A stretch of 21,041 nt of DNA from an uncultured Granulosicoccus sp. (lineage in GTDB: Bacteria > Pseudomonadota > Gammaproteobacteria > Granulosicoccales > Granulosicoccaceae). Of the stretch, positions 8,672-16,242 are shown one piece after another. The position numbers and the translations under genes are program-made. The notes beneath the pieces were generated by a model. The model made no database searches, was not told where the DNA came from, and was given only the letters and a program-made list of their open reading frames with translations. Location of the stretch: NCBI GenBank assembly GCA_937924505.1, contig CALDSR010000024.1, positions 1 to 21,041 of the forward strand. Direction: 5' to 3'. Each line of letters opens with the position of its first letter. Positions within the stretch are counted from its first letter, which is position 1.

Positions 8672-9511
8672 ATGCGAATGACACGCGAGGAGTTCCTTTC
8701 GTGGCCGCGCAAGCGTGTCACCTTGCTTGGCATGTCGGGCGTTGGCAAGACACGTCTGGCCAATATGCTGCGCAATGACGACTGGTTTCACTATTCAGTT
8801 GACTACCGTATCGGCACCCGCTATCTCGATGAGCCGATCCTTGACAATATAAAAACCAAGGCCATGCAGGTACCTTTTCTGCGTGAACTGCTGTTGTCTG
8901 ATTCTATTTACATCAGTAACAACATCACGGTGGATAATCTCAAGCCATTGTCCACCTTCCTCGGCATGCTCGGTAGCCCGGACAAAGGCGGGCTGGCCCT
9001 TGAGGAATTCAAGTGTCGCCAGGCGTTGCACCTCGATGCGGAGATCAAGGCGACAAGAGATACGGCAGCCTTTATCGACAAGGCTCGCACCATCTATGGC
9101 TATGATCATTTTCTGAATGATGCGAGTGGCAGTTTTTGCGAGATTGACGATGCGGCGGTGATCAAATCCGTCGCTGATAAAACCTTGATAATTTATATCG
9201 AGGCCAGCCCTGAAGATGAGGCAGCATTGATTGAACGGGCGGCTGCCGATCCAAAACCGCTGTACTATCGTGAGGCTTTTCTGGATGAGCATCTGACCAA
9301 TTACATGAGTGAGCGCGGGCTGCAATTTGCTACTGAAATTGATCCGGCTGATTTTGTACGCTGGGTTTTTCCTCATCTGTTCCGAGCGCGAGTGCCACGT
9401 TATGCAGCCATAGCAAAGCAATATGGTTATGCGATCAAGGCACGTGATGCGTTTGAGGTCAGCAATGCAGACGAATTTCTGACTCTGATTGGCACTGCCC
9501 TGTATTCCTGA
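8672..9511 (+). CDS. P-loop NTPase/kinase-like protein of unknown function
   Basis: A Walker A motif GMSGVGKT lies at residues 20-27 after a first beta strand (RVTLLG), as in small P-loop kinases. Other striking segments are WFHYSVDYRIGTRYLDEPI (38-56), NNITVDNL (83-90), HFLNDASGSFCE (146-157), the strand TLIIYIE (171-177) and DPKPLYYR (193-200). No membrane segment or signal peptide is visible. The 279-residue length and single compact domain suggest an ATP- or GTP-dependent kinase or switch, but I cannot name the substrate. The gene starts 3 bp after ypfJ stops and ends 12 bp before metA, so it is probably cotranscribed with both. ATG at 8678 is an alternative start. Homologues annotated only as ATPase exist in proteobacteria, from memory. 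Confidence 0.88.
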   Translation: MRMTREEFLSWPRKRVTLLGMSGVGKTRLANMLRNDDWFHYSVDYRIGTRYLDEPILDNIKTKAMQVPFLRELLLSDSIYISNNITVDNLKPLSTFLGMLGSPDKGGLALEEFKCRQALHLDAEIKATRDTAAFIDKARTIYGYDHFLNDASGSFCEIDDAAVIKSVADKTLIIYIEASPEDEAALIERAAADPKPLYYREAFLDEHLTNYMSERGLQFATEIDPADFVRWVFPHLFRARVPRYAAIAKQYGYAIKARDAFEVSNADEFLTLIGTALYS

Positions 9512-9523
9512 TCGACGTAACTG

Positions 9524-10615
9524 ATGCCACTGGTCGCCCACAACGAGTTACCCACTTACGAACGTCTTCGTGGCGAAGGCTATCGTGTACTTTCACCCAG
9601 TCGAGCGAGTGAGCAGGACATCCGTGGCCTGCATATCGGCTTGTTGAACATGATGCCGGATGCCGCGCTGGCGGCCACGGAGCGACAGTTTTTCCGCTTG
9701 ATTGGTTCTAGCAATCCGATTTCTCAATTTTATGTGCACCCGTTTACGCTTGACGAAATTGCACGCGGTGAAGCGGCACGACAACATATTGATGCGTTTT
9801 ATGAACCGCTATCATCGATCAAGGAGCAGGGGCTTGATGCCTTGATCATCAGCGGTGCCAATGTGACCCAACCTCATCTTGATCAGGAGGTTTTCTGGGA
9901 GCCCTTGCTGGATGTGATCAACTGGGCCGATGAGCATGTCACGTCAACACTGTGTTCCTGTCTGGCAACGCATGCGGTTGTATTGGCACGCCATAAACTC
10001 AAGCGACGTCAATTGGAACGCAAATGCTGGGGTGTTTTCGAGCATGAAGTCGTACGGCGAGATCACCCTCTGGTAGGTGATACCAATACGCGATTGTCGG
10101 TGCCGCACTCACGTTTCAATGAGGTGACCCGAGCCCAGTTTGAATCAGCGGGCTTGCACGTTTTGATCGTCGGGGAGGAGCCCGGTGTACAGCTTGCAGT
10201 GAGTCCCGATGGTTTCAGGACGATATTCTTTCAGGGGCACCCGGAATATGATTCGATCAGCTTGCTCAAGGAATACAAGCGTGAAATCGGCTTGTACATC
10301 AATTGGAAGATCGATGATTATCCTCCGTTTCCGGCGAACTACTTCGACCAGTTTTCGTGTGCCTTACTTGATGAATACCGCGTGCAAGTCATCGAGTCAC
10401 GTGAAGAGAGCACACGCCCACCAGACTTTCCAGAACATTTATTGCGTGATCGACTTCACAATACCTGGCATGACAGCGGTGAAGCTATGGTTGGAAACTG
10501 GATCGGTCTGGTGTACCAGATAACCCATCGCGAGCGGCGAAAACCCTTTATGGATGGCGTGGATCGCGAGGATCCGCTCGGCTGGTTGCGCGGTGACGTG
10601 TCGCGGCTCACGTAA
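9524..10615 (+). CDS. metA: MetA-family homoserine O-acyltransferase (probably succinyl)
   Basis: This cytoplasmic enzyme activates homoserine for methionine synthesis. The 363-residue product begins with the family N terminus and keeps the catalytic cysteine (C146 in VTSTLCSCLATH), the catalytic His-Glu pair (H239 and E241 in QGHPEYD) and VPHSRFNE. It is a divergent branch. The lysine pair after LNLMP in E. coli MetA is replaced (LNMMPDAALAATERQ). The residue that separates succinyl from acetyl users in characterised enzymes (Gly or Glu after GAP-x) is Thr115 here, in SGANVTQP. The C terminus is longer than in E. coli. Succinyl donor use is inferred from similar proteobacterial proteins, not shown. 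No strong ribosome site; probably coupled to the upstream P-loop gene. Confidence 0.9.
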   Translation: MPLVAHNELPTYERLRGEGYRVLSPSRASEQDIRGLHIGLLNMMPDAALAATERQFFRLIGSSNPISQFYVHPFTLDEIARGEAARQHIDAFYEPLSSIKEQGLDALIISGANVTQPHLDQEVFWEPLLDVINWADEHVTSTLCSCLATHAVVLARHKLKRRQLERKCWGVFEHEVVRRDHPLVGDTNTRLSVPHSRFNEVTRAQFESAGLHVLIVGEEPGVQLAVSPDGFRTIFFQGHPEYDSISLLKEYKREIGLYINWKIDDYPPFPANYFDQFSCALLDEYRVQVIESREESTRPPDFPEHLLRDRLHNTWHDSGEAMVGNWIGLVYQITHRERRKPFMDGVDREDPLGWLRGDVSRLT

Positions 10616-10636
10616 AGCGCGAAAACTTGGCAGTAT

Positions 10637-12970
10637 TTGGCGAAATCCGCCGCCAAAGCAACAGATGAAGATGAAAACTGTTGCGCCGATTTGATTACTT
10701 TCCCCAAACGTGTCCGAACCCAGGTGGTTCGCAGCGTCTTGCGCACACCGTTGCTGTTCAGGCTCAGTGCTGCTGCAGTTCTGCTAAGCGGCGCACTCGC
10801 GCATGCTAACGACGATCTGCGTAGCCGTGCCGAGACCTATGCGAGTCTGGCAACTCTCGATACGAGTTCTTTGCACAGTGGCGTGCATGGCAACGAGGAA
10901 CTTGCGTACCGGATCAGTGCGCCAGCAGCCTGGGTAGAACCTGTCACAGCATTTGACCCTGATCTCGAACGTAGCGCCGAAGACAGCTATGGTTTTCGAA
11001 GTCGTTTGCAAGACTATCAATATAATGGCGTACATAGAGACCAGACTGCATCGTATTTTGCGAATGAATTCGAGTTGACCAACCGTTATGGTGTGGAAAA
11101 CTATTCGACGATAGAAATCGGCTTCGATCCGAGTTACGAAAAACTGACCTTGCACGAGATTCGTGTGCTGCGAGGAACAGAAATCATCGACAAGCTGCCG
11201 ACATCGCGTCGTACCGTACTACAACGTGAGCAAGAGCTTGATGCGCTGATCTATGACGGCACACAGACGCTGGCCATCGTGCTTGACGATGTTCGTGTCG
11301 GCGACACCGTGCGTTATGCCTATAGCCTGGCGGGTGCGAATCCCATTTTTGCCGATAACCGCGAGATCATGATTCGCACTGAACGAACCGTCGCACTCGA
11401 TCGGCAATACACTCGCATACTGAGCTCAACAAGCAGGCCGCTGCATCGTCGTGTTCGCGGGCCAGAATTACCGCTGACGATCACACAAAACAACCTTGTT
11501 GAAGAAGTGGTGCTTGACCAGTACGGCCTTGCTGAGACCGAATTCGAAGATCATGTACCCAGTCGACATGACGATAGTGGGGCCATCGTCTTTAGTGATA
11601 TGGCTGACTGGAAATCCGTCAATGACTGGGCCTTGCCAATGTATCAGTTGCCAAAGAACAAAGCCCCTGAGCTGGTGGCGCTTGCCAGTGAGATTCGCTC
11701 GGCTCATGATGACAAGGCAGCGCAGATTGGTGCTGCTCTGAAATGGGTGCAGGATGAAGTGCGTTACTTTGGTGTCGAACTCGGGACCAACTCGCATTGG
11801 CCGTCACGCCCTCAGGAAACTCTCGGTCGGCGCTATGGCGACTGCAAAGACAAGACCTTGTTGCTGATGGCGTTACTCAAAGAGCTCGACATCGACGCAC
11901 AAGCTGCCTTGGTGAATACCAATCGGAGTCTGGAAGCCGATAATTACCCATTGCGTCTGCATGCTTTTAATCATGTCATCGTGCATGTCTCGCATGCGGG
12001 AAAGTCTCACTTCATTGATCCAACCATTGGCTATCAGCGGGGTGCACTGGGTGAGTTTCATGAACCCAACTATGGACGAGCCTTGGTGTTGTCACCCGAT
12101 ACCACAGAGCTGACCACCATGAACACCGCTCTGTCCGGCAAACGGTTGAAAGTCACCAAGACTTTGACTGTCGCCCCGAATGCCGATAAACCGCACCGAC
12201 TCGCGGTTGAAACACACCGCATCGGATCGTTGGCTGAATCCATACGCTATCGCCTTGACACTGACGGTCCAAGAACGCTCAGCTCAGAATACGAATCGTA
12301 TTACGACGATTATTTTGACGGCATTTTGGCTCACCGTTTGCCGTCTTTCACTGAACGCGACGGCGGTCTTCTCGAGATCTCTGAAGCTTACCAAATTGAT
12401 CAGATGTGGCTTGATGACGAAAATGTTGCTGAGTATCTCTGGGTGTATGGTGATGAAATCATTGGCTATCTGGACAAGGCGAAAAAAAAATCGACCCGAA
12501 CAAAGTCCTATGCACTGAGGCATCCGATTGTCGTGGATGAAACATGGCATGTGTCCATGCCATCGATGTTACGTCTCGATGAACTTGATGCGGAAATTGA
12601 CAATGAATGGATGCGCTTCAGCAAAACCCATGAAGTTGATGCGAGCGGGACTCGACTGACGGTAGCGATGCATTACGAAACCAAGGTTGATGAAGTCGCC
12701 GGGCAGGATCTTGCGGCTTACCGTCGTGCGGTATTGGACATTGAAGATGCCGCGAGCTTCTATATTGAAAACACTCCGAGAATGGCTTCAGCGAATCTCA
12801 ATATCAACGCAGGTAACGATAACAACAGTCAATTGACAATGGCCGCAAGCACCTGGCAAACCAACGGGTTGTTGATTACGGTGGTTGTTCTCGTTTCAGC
12901 TTTTTTGACGTGGCTGTGTCTCGTGCTCGCTTTCAGGCGCATTGACAAGGCTGCTGCGATTGACAGCTAG
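10637..12970 (+). CDS. DUF3857 and transglutaminase-like domain protein, membrane anchored
   Basis: The product is up to 777 residues. A DUF3857 domain occupies roughly residues 100-290, followed by a transglutaminase-like core with the expected triad C403 (RYGDCKDK), H446 (AFNHVIVH) and D461 (HFIDPT). A membrane segment near 742-766 is followed by a short basic tail. Near the N terminus a signal-like stretch (LLFRLSAAAVLLSGALAHA) ends in a good cleavage site. The frame opens with TTG at 10637, which would put about 40 residues before the hydrophobic core; GTG at 10724 gives a normal 28-residue signal peptide and is my preferred start, though neither has a strong ribosome site. The main domain is therefore probably periplasmic. 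Function is unknown; the triad suggests peptidase or crosslinking activity. Confidence 0.9.
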   Translation: MAKSAAKATDEDENCCADLITFPKRVRTQVVRSVLRTPLLFRLSAAAVLLSGALAHANDDLRSRAETYASLATLDTSSLHSGVHGNEELAYRISAPAAWVEPVTAFDPDLERSAEDSYGFRSRLQDYQYNGVHRDQTASYFANEFELTNRYGVENYSTIEIGFDPSYEKLTLHEIRVLRGTEIIDKLPTSRRTVLQREQELDALIYDGTQTLAIVLDDVRVGDTVRYAYSLAGANPIFADNREIMIRTERTVALDRQYTRILSSTSRPLHRRVRGPELPLTITQNNLVEEVVLDQYGLAETEFEDHVPSRHDDSGAIVFSDMADWKSVNDWALPMYQLPKNKAPELVALASEIRSAHDDKAAQIGAALKWVQDEVRYFGVELGTNSHWPSRPQETLGRRYGDCKDKTLLLMALLKELDIDAQAALVNTNRSLEADNYPLRLHAFNHVIVHVSHAGKSHFIDPTIGYQRGALGEFHEPNYGRALVLSPDTTELTTMNTALSGKRLKVTKTLTVAPNADKPHRLAVETHRIGSLAESIRYRLDTDGPRTLSSEYESYYDDYFDGILAHRLPSFTERDGGLLEISEAYQIDQMWLDDENVAEYLWVYGDEIIGYLDKAKKKSTRTKSYALRHPIVVDETWHVSMPSMLRLDELDAEIDNEWMRFSKTHEVDASGTRLTVAMHYETKVDEVAGQDLAAYRRAVLDIEDAASFYIENTPRMASANLNINAGNDNNSQLTMAASTWQTNGLLITVVVLVSAFLTWLCLVLAFRRIDKAAAIDS

Positions 12971-14823
12971 AACAGCAGATTGAGCATCAGCAGACTGACG
13001 ATCAGGAAGAGCATCGTCATGATGCCACCAGCGCGCATGAAGTCTGCGACCTTGTAGCCGCCAGGCCCCATCAACAGGGCATTGACTTGATGGGTGGGTA
13101 TCAAAAAGGAATTTGATGTTGAAATTGCAACGGTCAACGCGAAGACCGCCGGGTCGGCACCAATGGCGATGGCGATATTGACGGCTAATGGCACGAGTAG
13201 CACGGTAGCGCCAATGTTTGACATCACCAGGGTAAAGAACGTTGCCAGCAAGGCGATCACCACTTGCAAGACCCAGTTGGGTACATCACCGACCAGCGTC
13301 AGTATCTCCTGCGCTATCCAGGCTGCCGTACCGGTCTGGTCTACGGCAATACCGAGTGGTATGAGACTCGCCAACAAAAAGACGGTTTGCCAGCTGACTG
13401 ATTCATAGGCTTCATCTATCGTCAAAACGCCCGACAGGATCATGCCAACGGCGCCGGTCAGCAAAGAGACTGACAAGCTGTCGGTCAACAGAAACAGGCC
13501 CAGGGCAAGGCCGAAGAAGATCAGTGCTTCCTTGATCTTGTTGGTACGAACGTCCTCGTACTTCACATCGGTTGCCAGCACAAAATCGCGATTGCGCGCC
13601 AGTGCGCTCAGATCTTTCCAGCTGGCGTGTACCACCAGTGTGTCACCTGCTTGCAATATCTGATCGCGAAAACCGCGCTTGATCACCTCTTCGGTGCGAT
13701 AGATCTGCAGGATGTTCGTACCGTAGCTACGACGAGGTTTTATTTCGCCAATTGTCTTGCCAATCAGACTAGAGCCCGGCGGTACAACGATTTCGGCGAT
13801 ACCGCCATGCTGTGCATTGAGTACATCGGCAAAGCGATCCGGTTCACCTTTGACTTCCCACTTGTTCTCGGCACAAAATTGTTCTATCTGTCGCTTGTCG
13901 CCCATCAAGCCGAGCCGAGTATTGACCCAGATCATCTCTTCGCGATCTGGCGGTACCTTGACGACGTCGCCGCTGTACAGTGCCAGCATCAACGGGGTGT
14001 TGGGATTGTTTTCCTCGACTTGATGAATACTCTGACCGACTTGCGGACTGTCATCTGTGACGCGAACTTCGAGAAGTTCACCACTGATGCCATACACTTT
14101 TTCAAAGTACTCCGAGGCACGGGACGTACGTGCGGTGTCGGATGTATTGATGCGTGGCAACACAAAACGCCCAGCGATAACAAAGTACAAAATGCCGGTG
14201 GCGACCAGTGCAATGCCGATGGGTGTGACCGAGAACAGACTGAAGGTTTCCATCTGTTGATCAGCCGACAGTGTCTTGTTTGATGACAGCAGCAGATCAT
14301 TGAGCAGAATCAATGGGCTGGATCCGATCATGGTCGCGGTACCACCGAGAATCGCACAGAAACCCATTGGCATCAGAAGACGAGACATCGGTATTTCGGT
14401 TCGCGCCGAGATTCTCGAGACGACCGGCAGAAAGAGTGCGGCGGCGCCGATGTTCTGCATGAAGCTTGAAATGAAAGCCACCGTGCCGGACACCAATGGA
14501 ATGATACGCGTCTCGGTCTTGCCACCTTTTTGCAGGATGAGCGCGGCAAGCTTTCCCATCAATCCGGTTTTATCAAGGCCGGCCCCTATGATCATGACGG
14601 CAATGACCGAGATGACAGCGTTACTGGAAAAACCGGAAAAGAGGTCTTCGCGGGAGATCAGTGGTTCGATCCAGGGAACCATGGTACTGATACCCAGTAG
14701 CACCATGACGCAGATGGCGGCGACATCAACGCGGACAATCTCGAAAGCAAACAAAACGATCGTAATGGCAAGTAGCGCCAGCACGACGATCATCTCAACA
14801 CTCAGGACGAGCTGATCAATCAT
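12967..14823 (-). CDS. SLC13/DASS-type transporter with two RCK_C (TrkA-C) domains
   Basis: This is an inner-membrane ion-coupled anion transporter of the divalent anion:sodium symporter superfamily. The 618-residue product has an N-terminal membrane half (to about 220), a soluble middle with two RCK_C-like domains (about 245-325 and 330-410) and a C-terminal membrane half (430-618). The paired substrate-site loops read MQNIGAAALFLP (122-133) and MSNIGATVLLVP (534-545). The C-terminal NALLMGPGGYKVADFMRAG is typical. Substrate cannot be read from sequence; relatives of this architecture are linked to sulfate or dicarboxylates. The ATG overlaps the trmB stop by 4 bp (ATGA), so translation is coupled. 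Its TAG stop shares the palindrome CTAG with the convergent gene. Confidence 0.93.
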   Translation of the reverse strand: MIDQLVLSVEMIVVLALLAITIVLFAFEIVRVDVAAICVMVLLGISTMVPWIEPLISREDLFSGFSSNAVISVIAVMIIGAGLDKTGLMGKLAALILQKGGKTETRIIPLVSGTVAFISSFMQNIGAAALFLPVVSRISARTEIPMSRLLMPMGFCAILGGTATMIGSSPLILLNDLLLSSNKTLSADQQMETFSLFSVTPIGIALVATGILYFVIAGRFVLPRINTSDTARTSRASEYFEKVYGISGELLEVRVTDDSPQVGQSIHQVEENNPNTPLMLALYSGDVVKVPPDREEMIWVNTRLGLMGDKRQIEQFCAENKWEVKGEPDRFADVLNAQHGGIAEIVVPPGSSLIGKTIGEIKPRRSYGTNILQIYRTEEVIKRGFRDQILQAGDTLVVHASWKDLSALARNRDFVLATDVKYEDVRTNKIKEALIFFGLALGLFLLTDSLSVSLLTGAVGMILSGVLTIDEAYESVSWQTVFLLASLIPLGIAVDQTGTAAWIAQEILTLVGDVPNWVLQVVIALLATFFTLVMSNIGATVLLVPLAVNIAIAIGADPAVFALTVAISTSNSFLIPTHQVNALLMGPGGYKVADFMRAGGIMTMLFLIVSLLMLNLLF

Positions 14824-15545
14824 TCTGGTTCTGCTCTCATACGATTCTCTCGCGTGTAGATCAGATCGGCGACTTCATGGCCCAGGCGAGTGCCACGACG
14901 TTCAAAACGGGTGACCGGCCGCCACTCAGGGCGGGGTGATGCTTCACCGGGGCCCGCCTGATTAACAAAACGCTCATCGTCCTCAAGACGTTCGAGCATC
15001 CACGTCGCGTACTCTGCCCAGTCGGTTGCGCAATGCAGAATGCCACCTGAGGTCAGGGTGCGCGCGACCGCGTCCTGAAAATCCTGTTGCATGATTCGGC
15101 GCTTGTGATGACGCTTCTTGTGCCAGGGGTCAGGGAAAAAGAGCAACACTCTTTCCAGCAAGGCGTCGCCCAGCATGTTTTCCAGCACTTCGATAGCGTC
15201 ATGCTGGATCAGGCGCACATTGGTCAAGTTCGCGGATTCGATACCAAGCAAGGCATGACCGATTCCCGGACTATGTACTTCGACGCCGAGGAAATTCATG
15301 TCGGGTTCTTTCTGCGCCATTTCCAGCAGCGCGTCGCCGTTGCCAAATCCGATTTCGAGGCAAATGGGTGCCTCGTTGCCGAATGCTGCGGCGGTATCGA
15401 TCAGGGAAGTCTGGTAGGGCAGCACATAGGTGCTCGACAAGCGATCGATGGCATCTGACTGGGCCTGCGTCATGCGGCCATTGCGCACGACAAAACTCCG
15501 AATCGATCGGCCCGTGAGTCTGTGACTGATGTCTGTCGCTTGCAA
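14820..15545 (-). CDS. trmB: tRNA (guanine-N7-)-methyltransferase
   Basis: The enzyme makes m7G46 in the variable loop of tRNAs with S-adenosylmethionine. The 241-residue product has the AdoMet motif LEIGFGNG (63-70), VEVHSPG (88-94), and the family signature FFPDPWHKKRHHKRR (136-150), with the catalytic-site aspartate in ATDW (D175) and TRFERRG near 212-218. The start is TTG at 15545: it is needed to include the conserved RSIRSFVVRNGR segment (13-24), and AGGA lies 5 bases before it. The next ATG (codon 25) would cut that segment. A sigma70-like promoter lies just upstream. The gene forms a coupled pair with the transporter downstream. Confidence 0.96.
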   Translation of the reverse strand: MQATDISHRLTGRSIRSFVVRNGRMTQAQSDAIDRLSSTYVLPYQTSLIDTAAAFGNEAPICLEIGFGNGDALLEMAQKEPDMNFLGVEVHSPGIGHALLGIESANLTNVRLIQHDAIEVLENMLGDALLERVLLFFPDPWHKKRHHKRRIMQQDFQDAVARTLTSGGILHCATDWAEYATWMLERLEDDERFVNQAGPGEASPRPEWRPVTRFERRGTRLGHEVADLIYTRENRMRAEPE

Positions 15546-15570
15546 GTTCTTCCTGCCGGATTACAAGGCA

Positions 15571-15599
15571 AGTATAGGCTTAACCAGAGGGCGTGTCGC
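15571..15599 (-). promoter_or_regulatory. Candidate sigma70 promoter of trmB
   Basis: On the minus strand TATACT (-10, at 15571-15576) lies 17 bases after GCGACA (-35, at 15594-15599, 4 of 6 matches). Transcription would start near 15564, about 19 nt before the TTG start of trmB. Confidence 0.45.
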
Positions 15600-15703
15600 C
15601 GTCTTTGATAGGCTCAAATCGAGTCTGGAGATGAAGCCAATACCATGAATGATGACCTCGCCGAGGACTGATCAGTTAGCGCGAGGGTAAATCGGTTCGC
15701 AGC

Positions 15704-15736
15704 AACTGCCTGCCAACAGATGTCTGGCAGGCAGTT
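15704..15736 (-). terminator. Strong hairpin after the RRM gene, without a U-tract
   Basis: Arms AACTGCCTGCCA and TGGCAGGCAGTT form a perfect 12-bp stem around a 9-nt loop. It begins 14 bp after the RRM gene stop. Neither strand has a T-run beyond the stem, so it is not a classical intrinsic terminator; it may end or protect the 3' end of the RRM transcript. Confidence 0.6.
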
Positions 15737-15750
15737 CCGCGAATTGAAAA

Positions 15751-16023
15751 CTAGCGGCGGCGACCGCCTTTCTTGCCACCCTTGCGTGGTTCTTCGAACT
15801 GAACCTTGAGTGATTTGTCGCCCACGATCTTGCCATTGAGTCCGGCGATGGCCGCGCGTGCTTCATGACCTTCCATTTCGACAAAACCAAAGCCCTTGCA
15901 CTTGCCAGTGAAGACATCGGATGCGAGCTTGATCGAGCGCACCTTGCCAAATTCGGCAAACAAGTCCGTAACGGTTTCTTCGGTCGACTCCAGTGGCAGA
16001 CCACCAATGAACATCTTTTTCAC
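15751..16023 (-). CDS. Small RRM-domain RNA-binding protein
   Basis: The 90-residue product is one RNA recognition motif plus a basic tail. RNP2 is MFIGGL (4-9) and RNP1 is KGFGFVEM (43-50), with the aromatic residues that stack on RNA bases present (F5, F45, F47). The C-terminal RKGGKKGGRRR tail should add nonspecific RNA binding. The start is GTG at 16023, with GAGG 10 bases upstream; the ATG at codon 4 would remove part of the first strand. Bacterial RRM proteins of this size are found in cyanobacteria and many proteobacteria, often as cold- or stress-responsive RNA chaperones; that role is inferred. The gene stands alone between hairpins on both sides. Confidence 0.93.
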   Translation of the reverse strand: MKKMFIGGLPLESTEETVTDLFAEFGKVRSIKLASDVFTGKCKGFGFVEMEGHEARAAIAGLNGKIVGDKSLKVQFEEPRKGGKKGGRRR

Positions 16024-16077
16024 TTAATCAACCTCGACATTATTAATTTGCGGCGTAAGCTCATCCTGACCAGACAG

Positions 16078-16098
16078 ACCACCACACCAACAGGTGGT
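16078..16098 (-). ncRNA. Hairpin in the RRM gene leader
   Basis: ACCACC (16078-16083) and GGTGGT (16093-16098) form a perfect 6-bp stem around a 9-nt loop, about 55 nt upstream of the RRM start on the transcribed strand. It may be part of a structured leader together with the larger hairpin at 16156-16214. The promoter position is unknown, so transcription of this hairpin is inferred. Confidence 0.35.
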
Positions 16099-16155
16099 TC
16101 ACTATCAGGACTAACCGTGGAAAGCAGCAGATGCAGCAGGAACGAGTGAGCCATG

Positions 16156-16214
16156 GGTTCAACTCGACAGCGCCAGTCCAGGCTTCCTGCTGGTGACTTT
16201 GGCTGAGCTGAACC
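16156..16214 (-). ncRNA. Long interrupted hairpin between the GIY-YIG gene and the RRM gene
   Basis: Nested complementary blocks pair in order from outside in: GGTTCA with TGAACC, CTC with GAG, GCCA with TGGC, GTC with GAC, CAGG with CCTG, closing a 3-nt loop. That is 20 base pairs with small internal loops over 59 nt. It starts 28 bp after the GIY-YIG stop and ends 132 bp before the RRM start. It could be a terminator-like structure for the first gene, but it has no U-tract, or a structured leader of the second, such as an autoregulatory or temperature-responsive element. Confidence 0.45.
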
Positions 16215-16242
16215 ACGCCTTAGCTGGAGCACAGTGTACTCC

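Noticed and set aside
13627..14283. 218-codon antisense frame inside the transporter gene
   Set aside because: Lies within a well-identified gene and shows no domain or signal.
15645..15671. Eight-codon plus-strand frame upstream of trmB
   Set aside because: Too short, no ribosome site, and opposite to the direction of the neighbouring genes.
15667..15676. 10-bp palindrome ACTGATCAGT
   Set aside because: Short and isolated, between trmB and the RRM hairpin; expected by chance in a window of this size.
16020..16232. 70-codon frame covering the RRM upstream region
   Set aside because: It has no good ribosome site, runs through the hairpins, and its translation is low in acidic residues and not protein-like.
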